This document shows, piece by piece, positions 1 through 12,885 of a stretch of DNA of 64,000 bases. The stretch lies in NCBI RefSeq assembly GCF_000203815.1, contig NW_004457737.1:1240001-1304000 (forward strand), written 5' to 3'. Each line of letters begins with the position of its first letter. Positions within the stretch are counted from its first letter, which is position 1. The position numbers and the translations under genes were made by a program. The notes below the pieces were generated by a model, which was given only the letters and a program-made list of their open reading frames with translations, did not search any database and was not told where the DNA came from. Source of the stretch: Cavenderia fasciculata. Its lineage: Eukaryota; Evosea; Eumycetozoa; Acytosteliales; Cavenderiaceae.

Positions 1-450
1 ATTGTTGTTGATTCTTTTCCAGGTCGGATTTTAATGATTTCTCCAATCTATTGAATTTGGTTTGCAACGATTTCATATCTTCACTCAATTCTTGGGCAAT
101 CTTTTTGTTTATGTCATTTCCTTTTTTGATAGAGTGTACCTCTGCTATAAGAGCATTAATCTTTTCGTTTTGTTTTAACAAATCTAATTTGGTTGTTTTG
201 CTTCCTTGAGTTTTATCTTTTTTGATTTGAGTCTTTCATCAAAAGAAACATTCTCTTGTCTTGATGCTAATATTTGTTCATTGAGACTTACAATAATTTC
301 ATTATTTTGTTCGATTGCCAATATATTGTTTGCGTATTGAAGTTTTAATTCTTCATAATTTTGTCTCATCACTATCCTGATGTTTAACAATTCATCTTCT
401 GGTTCTGAAAAGATTTTATCTGTGATAGGTATTTTTGGAAGGGTTATCAT
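1..450 (-). CDS. Coiled-coil protein, partial (runs off the left edge)
   Basis: The frame opens at an ATG whose first base is 450 and reads 88 residues, starting MITLPKIPITDK. A second open frame of similar character continues from about 230 to the window edge, with KLDLLKQNEKINALIAEV as a sample. Both stretches are rich in Lys, Glu, Gln, Leu and Ile with heptad-like spacing, so the product is most likely a long coiled coil. The two stretches are in different frames, with the change falling between about 205 and 250. I see no intron of normal size that would join them, so either there is a small indel (real or an assembly error) or the gene ends at 184. No family is recognised. Confidence 0.5.
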
Positions 451-715
451 ATTTAATCTATTATTATTATTATTATTGAATAACTAGAAAATAAAAAGAA
501 TGTCAACTTTTATAACAATCATCATCATATAAAGAGGAGAAAACATTAAGAATTAATAAAAAAATAATTAAAAATAAGTAAAAAAAAGCTTACACTTGGT
601 GGCTTTTTTATTTTTAAACTTTAATAAAAAGTTTATATAGAGATCGATTCGATAGAGTTGAATAATATAATATAATATAATATAATAAATAAATAAATAT
701 TTTATTAAGGGGTTT

Positions 716-3700
716 TTACTTTGGATGAATCATAACATGAATTTGGTTGTTAATTTCAACTCTTATATTTCCTTTACTTTCACGGACCAATTTGAGCATA
801 TGGTTGGCAGCATCTTCATTTGTGAGGTCAAGTCTGAGACGATCTTTTAACAACTCGGCACCTGACTGTGCATAGGCACTGTTTGCCATTGAAATGAGGT
901 TTAATAAGAGACGACTATTTTCACGGAAAATATTGTAAATCTTGCAACAACAATCTTTAAACTCTTGTTCTCGATGACCAATAACCTTTACAATCTCTTT
1001 TGGAAATACAAAATGTGCTGTCTCTCTATCGAAAAAGAAGAATTTAGTAACTTGTCCAAGGAAATATCCAAAATCAATATCTACAACAAAAAAAGAAATA
1101 ATAAAAAATTAATATTCCATTGCTCCTTCAAATATAGTTATTTGTTATTACTATTATTATAGTTAAATTATTACATACGGAAGAAATGACCAGTATTTGA
1201 AACCATCAAATTGTCATTATGACGATCATAGATACCAAGAATATGAGTAGCCACAGCATAAGCAGCACAAGATGTTAAAAAGATATCCAAATAATTTGGG
1301 TTCTTTTCATTGTGTTTCTTTAACCATTCTTCAATGCTATGGTATTTAGGTTGATCACGAATAAAATCTGCAAGTGTGACACTGTTTGGAACAACTTCAA
1401 TAATACCCAATCCACTACCAACTGATATACATTTAAATATAGTAAAATGACAATTAAGTCCATTTTCTTTTAAAATCTAAATAATTAAATAAAAGTTAAT
1501 AAAATTGTATTGGATTGATTACATTCTTTTTTACATACATTATCCATAACAGTAAATAATTGTAAACATAATTCATCAGGTCTAACATCATCCTTTTTAA
1601 AGATAACTTTAGTATCATCTGCACCAGGAGTAACAGAATTGAAAACCAACCAAAGTGGAGCAGCATTTGAATCTTTGACTTTACATTCCTCGACGATAAA
1701 AGAATTAAATTCTTGAAGAGGATGTGTTGGAAGAGTAAACTTTTTAGGTAGACTTGCCAGTCTTTGTTCGAGAATCTTTTGTTGTTTGTCTGGTTCTTTG
1801 ATGATATCCAAGTTGATTTGTTTAAGTATTTGAATCATTAGATATTGGTGAAGAATAGATTGACCAATCAAAGAACCTTGTGTATGTGATAATCCAAGTC
1901 CATACAATAATGCTTCCATAACCAACTTGTATCTAATTGGTATAAAGAATTTATCTTTACTTGTTAATTCTTGAATTTCATTCTAATAAAAAAATAGAAA
2001 CATAATTGTATTAGAAAAACTGGAAATATAAAGATAAATGTATATGTATGTATGTTTTGAGCCTCTTACAGCACATAACCAAAAAGCAGGATCACCAATT
2101 TTAAATGGATTACATAATGATCTTTTAATTATAAAACATGATAATGAAGAATAATGTGTACATTCATATTTTAATGACTAAATAAAATATATTAGTATAG
2201 TTAGTAAAGGTCGATGTTTTAATCTTTTTTGTTTTTTTTACATACTTGAATAATTTGAGGTAAATATAAAGATAATAAATTATCATCCCATTGATTAATA
2301 GATTCAATTCCTTTTTCTCTAATTCTTGAATCAATAAAATCACTACTTAATAATTCCAATCCATAATTTGGATCCAATGTTGGCCATCCTTTTAATAACC
2401 TAAAAAATATAATAATCAAATTAATTAATTCTTTTTTTTTTTGTTTTGTTTTTGTTTTTGTTTTTTTAACATACTCATAAACATCATATCTATTTTGATA
2501 ATCAGTCATTGAAATTGAATATAATAAAGATGGTAAAATATTTGGATAATGAGTTTTACAGTAAAATCTGTACTTGTAAAGAGTTGATTTGTCGTTGGTC
2601 TTTAAAAAGGTTCTGTGAGTGTGAAGGATATTTTCCAATACCTTGATTTCCGATTGATCCGGTAGAGTTGGACTAATAACATTTGGTGAGTTTGAGAAAT
2701 CTGGATCTTCAAAATAGATTGGATGAACACCATTGGTTGAAGACACACCACTAAACAATAGTTTAAGGGTTGCTTGATTGGCCAATACTGATTGTTGCAT
2801 AGATTCATTATTTAATATTACTCCTCCAACATTATCATTCATTGTAATTACTGGTGATTTAATATTTACTTTATAAAAAACAAACAAATAAATAAATAAA
2901 ATATCATTAATATTATTATTTCTTTTTCATTTTCTTCTTTCTTATTTCTTCTTTCTTACTTGGTAATAAAGGTAATTCCAATTCATTATAAATAATTTTT
3001 TTACCATCTTGACTTTGAATTAGGAAATGGTATTGAGCAATGACAATTGGTTCACTAGACGATGGAAGTTTTGCAAACAAAAGAGTTGAAAATATACATT
3101 CTTTTGGAAGATCGACCAATTTAATATTAAAATATAGTTTTTCGTTCCATTCTCCAACGGGCACTGACGAGGTTCTTCCTTTGGCCAAAAGATTGTCACC
3201 ATAGAGTACACTGATTTCGACAAACATTGGTACTTTGTTCATTTGATGAACTGTGACGTTGTGTTGTCTGAGTAGAGGTGCAAGGTTTCCAACACTCGCA
3301 ACTGTAATGACCAGTTTTGTATTACTGACACCTGGTGGGAGACTCTTCTTGGCCCTGATAACATGAGCACTTATACTATCCATTTGATCCTCTTGAAAAT
3401 GATTAACTGTACCAAGGAATGATGACCACTCCATTTCATTCATCACATTGGGTACAAACAACCTGCTGACCATTGCCGCATCAACCGTTGCCAATCTAAT
3501 TACCTTTCTAAATCTTATACACCGTCTAACATAGACTAAATCCGAAAGTTTTAAATTCATATTAAATACATGTTCCATCGATCCCAATACTACCAATCCA
3601 TATTTCATTGGATCATTTTGAAATAAATCTGGTCTAACATTTAATATTGATCCAAATGTTTGATTCACTAAATTGTATAAATTAAAAATTAATTGGTTAT

Positions 3701-5395
3701 TTGCCAACGTCTTGTTTGTTTGATTGATTGTTTTTGAGATACATACAACCAACTAAAAATTTAATCATTAAACCATTATGATGAATGACAAGTCTAACTT
3801 TTACAACATCTTTATCATTGGTATCAATTGCAGTTTGTGGTTTTACGAGTACAGATGTAATTTGAATATTTGGATTATAGGGGGTGGTGTTGGCAGGAGG
3901 AGTGACTAGACTATTTACATTAAAGTTTGGACGATTTGCCAAATGACTTCCAAAACTTTTACTATGTCCTCTTGTGAGTTGAGGTGCCACAGTAGTAGTA
4001 GTTTCAACCCCAATCTTTGGAGGAGTCTGTTGACTTTGATGTGATGCACCAAAACATAAATCAGCTCCAACCTTGTGGTCAGTCAAGAATTGCCATTTAC
4101 TAGTTGCCTTGATTAATTTTAACATTTTCGATCTAAACAATGCAATATCATCTGATAAATAATGTACTCTAATTTCTGATGGTATTTGTTTATGATATTC
4201 AAACTAAATATAAATAAAAACAATAGTTAATAAATATTTAGCAATATATTGCTTTTTAATTTCTTACTTCTTTTTCTAAATTTGAAGATTGATGTTTTTT
4301 TGTAATTGGAATGGATACAGTCTCAACACCAACTAAATCCAAAGTAATATTAAGAGTATGAGATGCAATGGTAAGAGCTTTCAACCAATCCTTCTTTTGT
4401 TCATCACTTTCCGTTCCAAATAGGTGAACATTACTACCGGCATTTGACACCAAACTAAAGCAAAAGTATTTACCCTGAGGTGATTGATCGCTTAGGATAT
4501 AATCATTGATTGCCATCTCTCGTGAATATTCACTCTGGGTGGGACCATAAATTAATTTCTTTGACGTTAAAATAAACCATCTCTTTTTCCATCCAACTCT
4601 AGTATTCTTTTTATACAATTCACCTGAATGTATGATTGGTTCCAATAAACTTTGTCTCTTGAATGATGTAAAACTAGGTATAATTTCTCCAATTGAATTA
4701 TTATTATTATATGGAACAGTCGAGTTGGTGGTGGCAGTTGAAGCAGATGTTGTATTATTTGAATTGACCATCATTGAATTGGTATTAATTGGACTTGTTA
4801 ATGTAGATCTTGTTGTTGTTGATGTTGTAGTTGTAGTAGATGGACTATTTAATAAAAACATCATTCCACTATCTCGATTTAATTGACTTGGATTATTATT
4901 ATTATTAATTTGATTTTGACCTTGACTTTGACCTTGTTGTTGTTGTTGATTTGTATTATAATAATATTCGTAACCTGGAATCATTGCATTACCTTGACTA
5001 TCTCTACTACTGAATGTAAAACTAGATGATCTCTTTTTAAGACGATTTTCAGATTCTCTTGCTCTTTTGTTGTTCTCCAAACTTATATTGTTTACCATTT
5101 CATCGAGCAATTTGGAGTCCAATGTATAGTTGCCAGATTTTAACTCTTGTACAGTGTTTAGATAATCCAACTTGTCACCATAATTAGAGTCGGATGGAAT
5201 GGGTGAGGTAGGTCTTTCTCCACGTGCTTGGTATCTTAATACACCATTATTACCACCTGGTGATCCAACAACCATCGTATTCATATTAGTATTACCATTC
5301 CCAGGACCTCTAGGTGATAATCCACTATTTGAAATCAATGATTCTCTATATCCCAATTGACCTGTTGGAATTGAATAATGATTGGTTCCATTTGG

Positions 5396-5433
<38 letters not shown>

Positions 5434-6640
5434 GAGGTGGTTGAGGTGATATTGGTCTTGAACGTGTACCATTATTATTATTATTATTATTATTACTATT
5501 ATTATGATTAATACTATTAAAAGGTGGAGTAATGACCATTGTTGGAGGAGATTGACCATCTTTAATATCAATCTTGGTTGATATAGTATTATTATTATTA
5601 TTATTATTATTATGATTTTCAAATGCAGGTAAAGGGTAGTTATAATTACTAGTACCACTTACACCATTACCATTGCTATTAAACATTGCTTTAAAATCAT
5701 TGCCATTGAGCATTCCAGGCATGATGGTATGTGTTCGAGGTGGAAGTGGTGGTGCATTGGTTGTTGACGTTTTCAATGGTTGTATAGTCTGTTGTTGTAG
5801 TTGTTGAGGTTGTTGTTGATGATGATTAAATTGTTGTTTATATTGTCTAAAGGTTTCTAATAGATCAGATTTTGATTTCTTAAAGGTTGGTTTTGGACGG
5901 AGTGCATAATTTTCTTTACTACTAAGTGTACCAGCTGCAGTACCATTTGTATTAGTATTAGATGGTGATGTACTAGGTTTTATAGTGTCTTTGGATGGAC
6001 TAGTACTGTTATTATTGGTTGTAGGAGTTGGGATGGCATTGGCCAATGAAGATTGACTATTAAATTGAGTAATTCTTTTACTGACATTGGAGGCATTAGA
6101 GGTCATATTATTAGTACTAGTGTTGGGTGAAGAGGTGGTGGTTGATGGCCAAATATAAAAGTGTATTTCTGAGCTACGAGATATCTGTTTCTTGATGACA
6201 TCGATCGATAGTAACTTGGTCCATGCCACCGACTTTAGCTGAGACTGCTCCATTGATGGAGACAATGATACAGTAAATGAAGAACATGCTCCTGCACCAG
6301 CACCAGCACCAGTATCATTCAAAACATTAGTTGTCGATGCAATCTGTAGATGTATATTTAATTCCTTTGCAGCTTGTTGAGCAATCTTTGCTTTAAATTG
6401 TGATACTGTTGTTGAATCATTTACACTGAATTTGATTGTGTTATTACTACTACTGTTATTGCCAACTACTAGGTGACACTATTCATTATTCAATAATATT
6501 AATGTGATGTACAAAAAAAACAATAGATGATATTAGCAAATAAATAAATAAATAAATAAATATAAATATCTTTCTCTTTCTATATATATATATATATATC
6601 TCTAACATACTATACATATTATTTCATTGTTCATTATCAT
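716..6640 (-). CDS. Class I-type phosphatidylinositol 3-kinase with a PH domain
   Basis: Ten exons: 6640-6611, 6478-4268, 4203-3747, 3667-2960, 2868-2475, 2399-2246, 2177-2070, 1982-1539, 1476-1179 and 1080-716. The phases agree throughout and give 1,722 residues. The protein should phosphorylate inositol lipids at the 3-position at the membrane. The N-terminus has a possible ubiquitin-fold segment (residues 10-60), then about 500 residues of Ser/Asn/Gln-rich linker. A PH domain follows at about 628-718 (GWKKRWFIL then the terminal Trp of KKDWLKAL). After it come a probable Ras-binding segment, a C2 domain, the PIK helical domain and the lipid-kinase domain. Kinase landmarks are the ATP-binding Lys in TKVIFKKDD, the catalytic loop DRHNDN near 1586 and the metal-binding DFG near 1604. 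It belongs to the dictyostelid pik family; I cannot assign the member. The 10-residue first exon is the least certain part. Confidence 0.9.
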
Positions 6641-8765
6641 TATACATTGATATCGATCATTACAAATGAACGATACGATTGATGAACTGTGTGGAATAGA
6701 TATATAGATAGATAAGATACTTAATAAATATAATGCATAATGATGAATGAATTCAAAGTAAAAAAGTGTAGTGTGTTGGGTATGATATCTACGATGTACT
6801 TCTGTTTGCTGCTGCTGCTGCTGTTTTCTACTTGACTTTCAAATGTTTCAAAGAATCAATTCCAAAATCTTTGAGAACTTCTTTCGCCTTTGTTTTTACA
6901 GTATATACTGTAATAGTCGGGTCGTCGGGTTATATATAAATTTATATTTACAAAAAAAAAAAAAGAAGAACTTGTAACTCTAAAATCGTATTGATATTTA
7001 ATATTTATATTATTATATAATAATATTAAGATTGTAATTACAAATTTTATTAATTTAATTTTAAAGTTGTTTTGAAAATGATAGAGTTGAGAGTTAGTTA
7101 TTATTATTCTATTGTGTTGGTGTTAATATTCTGATAATCTAGTTAATAATGATTGCAAACTAATATTCCAAATCCATTAAATTGGTTAACATCCCATTGT
7201 TGTTGTGATCTCATTGACTTGTATGTGTGTGTTGTATTATCTGTCTATCTGTCTGGTGTGAATATACTCATCGATTGATTGAAAAACCACTGTTACGAAC
7301 TAACATCCAAAACAAATTTATTAAAACCCAAAACCAAATGAAGTTGGTTGATTTCCATGTGTGTGCCATACCCATTAACAAATGATTCGAATTGAAGAAA
7401 CCCAAAGGATCCATATCCAAATATGATGATTATGATGATGATGATGATTACGATGAAAACGATGTTACGATAAACGAGAGGAGGTTACCCGAATAAAGAT
7501 GATGATGATGATTGACTCAGCGCGTCGTGGCGGAAAACAAAGAAATAATTATTTTCAACATGTATGTGTGGTAGGTACTTGTGCTTTGTTGATGTTGGTG
7601 AAAATGTTGTGCTAATATTATTATTATTATTATTATTACTATTCTAATATCTTTTAAAAGTGTATAGTATTAACATGTCCTTCTTTTTTAAAACAAAAAT
7701 CAAATTGAAACATACAATATATTTTTCTTTTTTTTTTTTCTATCTTTTAAATGTGTGTATACTTTTTACGATAATTAATATTAATTGACAAAACTTGTGT
7801 AGGTGGGATGTGAATATGTACGGTGGACTAGATTATTAAACAAAAACCATTGATATTGATGAGAAAAAAAACATTAGAGTACTTGTGGGTAAACCCTGGA
7901 ATTCAGTGGTGATTTAGAGTCAAGTGACTGGCGATAAATGTTCGAATGGGTGGCAATAAATGAATTCAAAAGTGTTGATCCTTTCCAAAAAAAATAAAAG
8001 TTCATGATAAATTAGCGACTAGGTGTAATCGATCGACCATCGATGGTCGACAGGACTGTAATGTGAATTGAATGATGATACGAAACGGGAATATGTAAAG
8101 TTAAACTCAGGATTGGCACCAGGAAGATGATGAACCGATGGATTAAACCCGAGAACTTACCGACCCGGGATAATATTATGCGTTATCAAGTAGAACCCCT
8201 AAAGAAAGAGCCATCCCTCCCTCAGGAAAGAGGCGAGGCGGTGGTAAAATAAAATAAAAAATATAAAAGATTAATATAGTACTTTGGCGACAACCCTAGT
8301 AAATAATATATATATTTATATTTATATGTTTTTTTTTATCTTGTAATAAAATTACATACTTTTACACTAAAGATATCTAATGACAAAGACAGATTTATAG
8401 TTTTGGTATTTACCAAAAAAGAAAAAAATTAAATTGAAATGATTTGTTTTTTGGAATTAAATAATTTGTTTTTTCCAAATGGGGTAATTTACTCTTAATA
8501 TGGGAATGTATCCAAAATAAAACTAGACCAATAGACCTTTAAATTGAATTTAGAACTTGGGCCCTAATTTATCCTCTTCTATATTAGGAGTCAAATATAA
8601 CCTGGGATTGGTCTTTAAATTAATTAAATAAATTTCATTTGTAAAAAAAATTTTTATTAATCTACTCTTGACTCACATTGTATTTAATATAAAATTATGA
8701 TATAATATATTATGATGATTTTTATCAGAATGAATAAATATTTACAACAAATATATATTTAAAAA
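6641..8765. other. Intergenic, 2.1 kb, with a GC-richer island
   Basis: No gene is seen between the divergent PI 3-kinase and hsp20 genes. Most of it is AT-rich, with microsatellites (a TA run near 6580-6600, ATT repeats near 7620, GAT repeats near 7435 and 7500). Bases 7880-8240 stand out as GC-richer, with short complementary segments and no open frame. They could be a structured non-coding RNA or an old regulatory block. I see no clear heat-shock element directly upstream of hsp20. Confidence 0.6.
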
Positions 8766-9263
8766 ATGTCACTTCAAATGTGGAATAATCCATGGTCAGA
8801 ATTGGACAAGAGCATGGAAAACATGACACAAACCATGGAACCGTTCAACAAGAATTCCTATGGTGGACTCTGGAAACCTTCATGTGATGTAACAGAGACA
8901 CCCGACAACCTGATGATTTCATGTGAATTACCAGGTTGCAACAAAGATGGTATCAACTTGGATATCTCGGATGGTCGTTTAACCATTTCAGGTGAAAGAT
9001 CATATGAAAAGAAAGTTGATAATGAAAAGGTAATGTAAAACTATTTTCAAACAATATTCAACATTCTAATCTTTTTTTTTTTATTTTTTCGCTTCTAGTA
9101 CCACCGTATTGAAAGATCGTATGGTAAATTCCAAAGAAGTTTTAGCATTCCAGAGGGTTGTACTGAAAAGGATGTTGAAGCAACTTTTGAAAATGGAATT
9201 CTTCAAGTCAACTTGAAAAAGTGTGCCAAGACTGAAACTCCAAAGAGAATTTTCATAAAGTAA
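8766..9263 (+). CDS. Small heat-shock protein (Hsp20, alpha-crystallin type)
   Basis: Two exons, 8766-9029 and 9099-9263, encode 142 residues; the intron starts GTAATG and ends TTCTAG. The product is a holdase-type chaperone that binds unfolding proteins in the cytosol. The alpha-crystallin domain covers about residues 38-135 (CDVTETPDNLMISCELPG to the end of exon 2). It contains the family's FENGILQVNL segment, which matches the conserved G-x-L of the domain. The C-terminal tail ends RIFIK, where many Hsp20 proteins have an I-x-I anchoring motif. The length is usual for the family. The N-terminal arm starts with WNNPWSEL, typical of the tryptophan-containing arm. Stress-inducible expression is expected from the family, but I see no diagnostic promoter element. 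Confidence 0.93.
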
Positions 9264-9543
9264 ACTAGTACAAGTTATATATGGTAAGAATTGTGGTGGA
9301 TGTAGATTGCAAACTGAGGTCATCCTGGAATATAAACCAATTGGTATATATCATACCTTTTTTTTATGTTTCAATTACTCTATTCGTTTGCCATTTACCC
9401 TCTTCTCTCTCAACATCAAACAAACAAACAAACAAATTATTTAAATGGGATTATCTAATAAAAAGAGATACTTTTTTAATTGTTATTTCCAGCTCCAATC
9501 AAAATCTAATATTTTTACTGTATATATATAATATAATAATATT

Positions 9544-12500
9544 TTATTCTTTACTATCTACAATGGCACATTGGTGAGGCTGTTGTTGTTGCTGCTGCTT
9601 TGGAGCATCATTATTGTTGTTACTGATGGCGGTATTATCCTTGATTTTAACTCTTTTAATTGTTCGATGTTGCTGTTCGCTGCCACCATTTTCAATTAAA
9701 TCATCTGTAGTTGTTTCTTTTTCATTATTACCGCTACTGCTACTATTATTATTACTATTACTACTGTTGTTATTGTTGTCGTGGTTATTTGATTTTAATA
9801 TTTTGGCGTCTACATGATTAGAGTCGATCATCATATCCCCATTATTGTTGCTATTGTTATTATTATTATTATTATTATTGTCGTCGGTATTGTTATTATT
9901 ATTATTATATTCTGCTGAATCCAAATCATCATCTTGATCATTTAGACTAGTTTCTATACTCTTTCTCTTGATGACTCGTTTTGATGTACTGCTGCTGGTA
10001 GTGTGTTTGTCTTCTTGTTCTTGTTGTTGTTGTTTATGATTAATTTGTACATTTGAATCCTTTTCTTCTTCTACTTCTTCTTCTTCTTCTTTTTGGATTG
10101 ATTTGTGATTGGCACCATTACAAACAGTAGTTTCATCAGGTTCCTTGTTACAACCACTCTCTTTTGGCACTGATTCCGACTCTGATTTTTCGTCGACAAC
10201 TAGTTGCACAATAGAATGTTGCTGTTGTTCAGTAACTGGTTCTACTCTTACTTGCTCCTCTTCTGATGATGGCTTCAATTCTTGTTCTTGTTTTGTATCT
10301 TGTTGTTCTTGTTCTTGTTGTTCCAATTGTTCAAATATTGATGTACTTGTGATATCTGTATTGGTAGAGTCGGTCATTTCATCATCTGTATTTATGCTAT
10401 TATTATTATTGTTGTCCGCTGTTGTTGTTGTTGTAGTTGTTGAGACACCTCTTTTAATTGAAGTTAAAATAAAATCTTCTTCGTCTGAATCATAATCTAC
10501 GACCTTGACTCCCTTTTGTTGTTGTTGTTGTTGTTGCATATTGTAATATTTAAGGTCAGATAGTGAGTCATTGTCATTGTCCGAGTCATCAGAGTCATCT
10601 CTGAAATACGACTCTTCCTCTTCGTCGAGCTCTCGTTCGTTGCGTGGGGCGCTGGTGTTACAGGTGACCTCGGGGCTTTCAAATGTATTGGAGATGTTGT
10701 CGGCACGGATGATGAGCTGCTTCATGACGTCCGTGTAGGTGATCGTCTCAAAGATATCCTTGAATCGTGTGACGACATAGACAATGAGCGCCTTGGAGTT
10801 GTCGCGGTGCACCGTGTGGAGCAGGTCGAGTACAGCCGAGTTGAGCAGGTTGTATCGGCTGACATTCTCCCTAAAGATGTCGATGATCGGGTCAAACAAG
10901 TTGTCCTGGATGATGTGCTGGATGAAAACATCGTCCTTGGAGACAACCAGACATCGGAAATAGCGGATGGCGCCCAACGCCAAATACTTTTCGCTGCTGG
11001 TTGTCAGTGCCAGTATCTTGGAGGTGATGTTTTCCTTGATTATAAAATTACGTATTCGGTGTGAGTGGTGTTTGATACAATATATGATCAGCTCAATCAC
11101 ACTAGACAACACAAATGATCGGAGATTACTGCTTGGATCCCCTGGAATCATCGGCTCTCCATTCACTGAATTAATGTCATTCAATGGTTCCACCAATTCA
11201 TAAATTCCCTTTTCATAAAATAATTTGAAAAAATCTGTCATCTAAAGAAAGTAAAGAAAGTAAAGAGATGGTTGTTGGTTAAATATATATATATGTATAT
11301 ATGTATATATGTTTACATACTTCATTTGATTCAGCTTCAACTAGAATTTTAATAATCTCTGCTATTTGATTTTTTACACCAATATCAGAGTCATTAATAA
11401 ACCTTGATATTAATTTTGAAAAGAATGAACTATCTGTTGAAATGTAATTTCTCAAAACTCTTGCATCAAATTGTAATATTGATAAAATAATTTCAGTACT
11501 ATATAAAGATTAGATTAATTGGATTAGTTATTTGTTTCCTCTTTGTTTTCCTTGTTTGTTTTCTTATTTACCATGATAATCGACATTGTGGATTTTCATC
11601 ATCGATTGCAATTTTTAGAGTTTTAAATAATACATCATCATTGTCAGTGATTGTACTGAAAAAGTGTATTTTGCTGGTTGGTTGTAATCCTTTTGCTATT
11701 CCACATAATTCTTGAAAGAATAATAATGAATCTATTTTCTCTTTTGAACTTGGTTCACTAATTTCAATTTTTGTAATCCTAAAAAGAAAATATATATTAT
11801 ATTAATATCCAAACTAATCTATCTATCTAATCTATCTATCTATCTCTTGTCCTCTACCTACACTTGATGTAAAAGTGATGGATCATTTAGAAAAAGAGTA
11901 ATAATTTCAGAATTGTTAAAATAAATGATCGAGTTTAATGTTGCAAAAGTTAGATCATCCAAAACTCGTGGCAACACAACATCTTTTAAATATTGAACTC
12001 TAAAGGTTTGATGAATGATTGGTAAAATGCTATTTTGTTGTTGTTCTGTAAACTTTACAACTTCTTTGAATACAACATGATTATTTAAAAAATCTCTATG
12101 TTTTATACGATTTTGTTCTGATATATCTGGATCATCTAAGTAAAAATATATTTGGTTAATATATATAATATATATAATTATATTGTTGATTGTATAATAT
12201 CTCATACATTCTAATGGTCCCATGACTCTTAAAATAAATTCATCTGATAATATTGTTTCAAAAAGTGAAGTTTCATTCATTAAAACTAAATCAAAATCAA
12301 ATCAAAATTAATATTAATTATACTCTATTCTATATTCTATATTCTATTTTCCTATTTTTCTATTTTTCTATTGTACATACTGATATTTTTAAATATGTGA
12401 AAAAAGTGGAAAAGTTGTTCTTTATCTTGATTTGGTTCAACCAGATCGAATAAATCCAACAATTGTTTTATATAGTCCTCTCTACAAAGAGACATTGCTA

Positions 12501-12885
12501 TTTTTTCCTTGCTTGGTGACAATGGGTCGATGATATCGCTGATTTGCGCCAAATTTTCGACGGTAGGTTCAACGATTGCAAGTATATCGGAATCGTTGGT
12601 GATGGTCTCCCAAATCTCCTGACACCCATCGGGCTCTTGAAAACTTAATGCAAGATCTATATTTGTGGTGGGGTCTGTCCAAAGAATCAGAGTGTCCTGT
12701 TGTCTCTGATACGAGTTTTCGTCAAAAACTCGAGTCTCTAATATGGTGGATCCGTCCTCTTCCGACTGGACAAGAATAGTCAATCCTCCCATGCCAGTGG
12801 AGCATGACACGTGTCCAGTTCCCTTGTCATCCCACTTTCCGCTTGGATCGAGTTGATAGACTTTTACACGTCTCTTTACCTCCAT
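9544..12885 (-). CDS. smkA: PP4 regulatory subunit 3 (SMEK, suppressor of MEK1)
   Basis: Six exons: 12885-12381, 12285-12208, 12135-11862, 11778-11572, 11498-11321 and 11241-9544. The phases agree and give 979 residues. SMEK proteins are the substrate-recruiting subunit of protein phosphatase 4 and shuttle between cytosol and nucleus. Residues 1-110 are the EVH1/Ran-binding-like fold (MEVKRRVKVYQLDPSGKW). The SMEK core follows, with the hallmark segments HREFL-like HRDFLNNHVVFKEV and HQTFRVQYLKDVVLP, then LCGIAKGLQPTSK. An armadillo-like helical region comes next. The last ~350 residues (from about 630) are acidic and rich in Gln, Asn and Glu, typical of SMEK tails but longer here. The family ortholog in D. 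discoideum is smkA. The intron after HQ uses the donor GTAGGT, chosen because it alone keeps the frame. Confidence 0.93.

Noticed and set aside
5314-5658. ORFs rich in Val, Ile, Leu or Tyr opposite or beside the PI 3-kinase
   Set aside because: They are shifted or antisense readings of the gene's CAA/AAT repeat tracts, with no start context or domains.
7880-8240. Identification as RNase P, RNase MRP, SRP, U3 or tRNA
   Set aside because: I looked for their conserved cores by eye on both strands and found none that fit, so it stays unnamed.
9614-10495. Antisense ORFs with poly-Leu and Cys/Ser runs over smkA
   Set aside because: They mirror the Gln/Asn/Glu repeats of the smkA tail and carry no independent signal.
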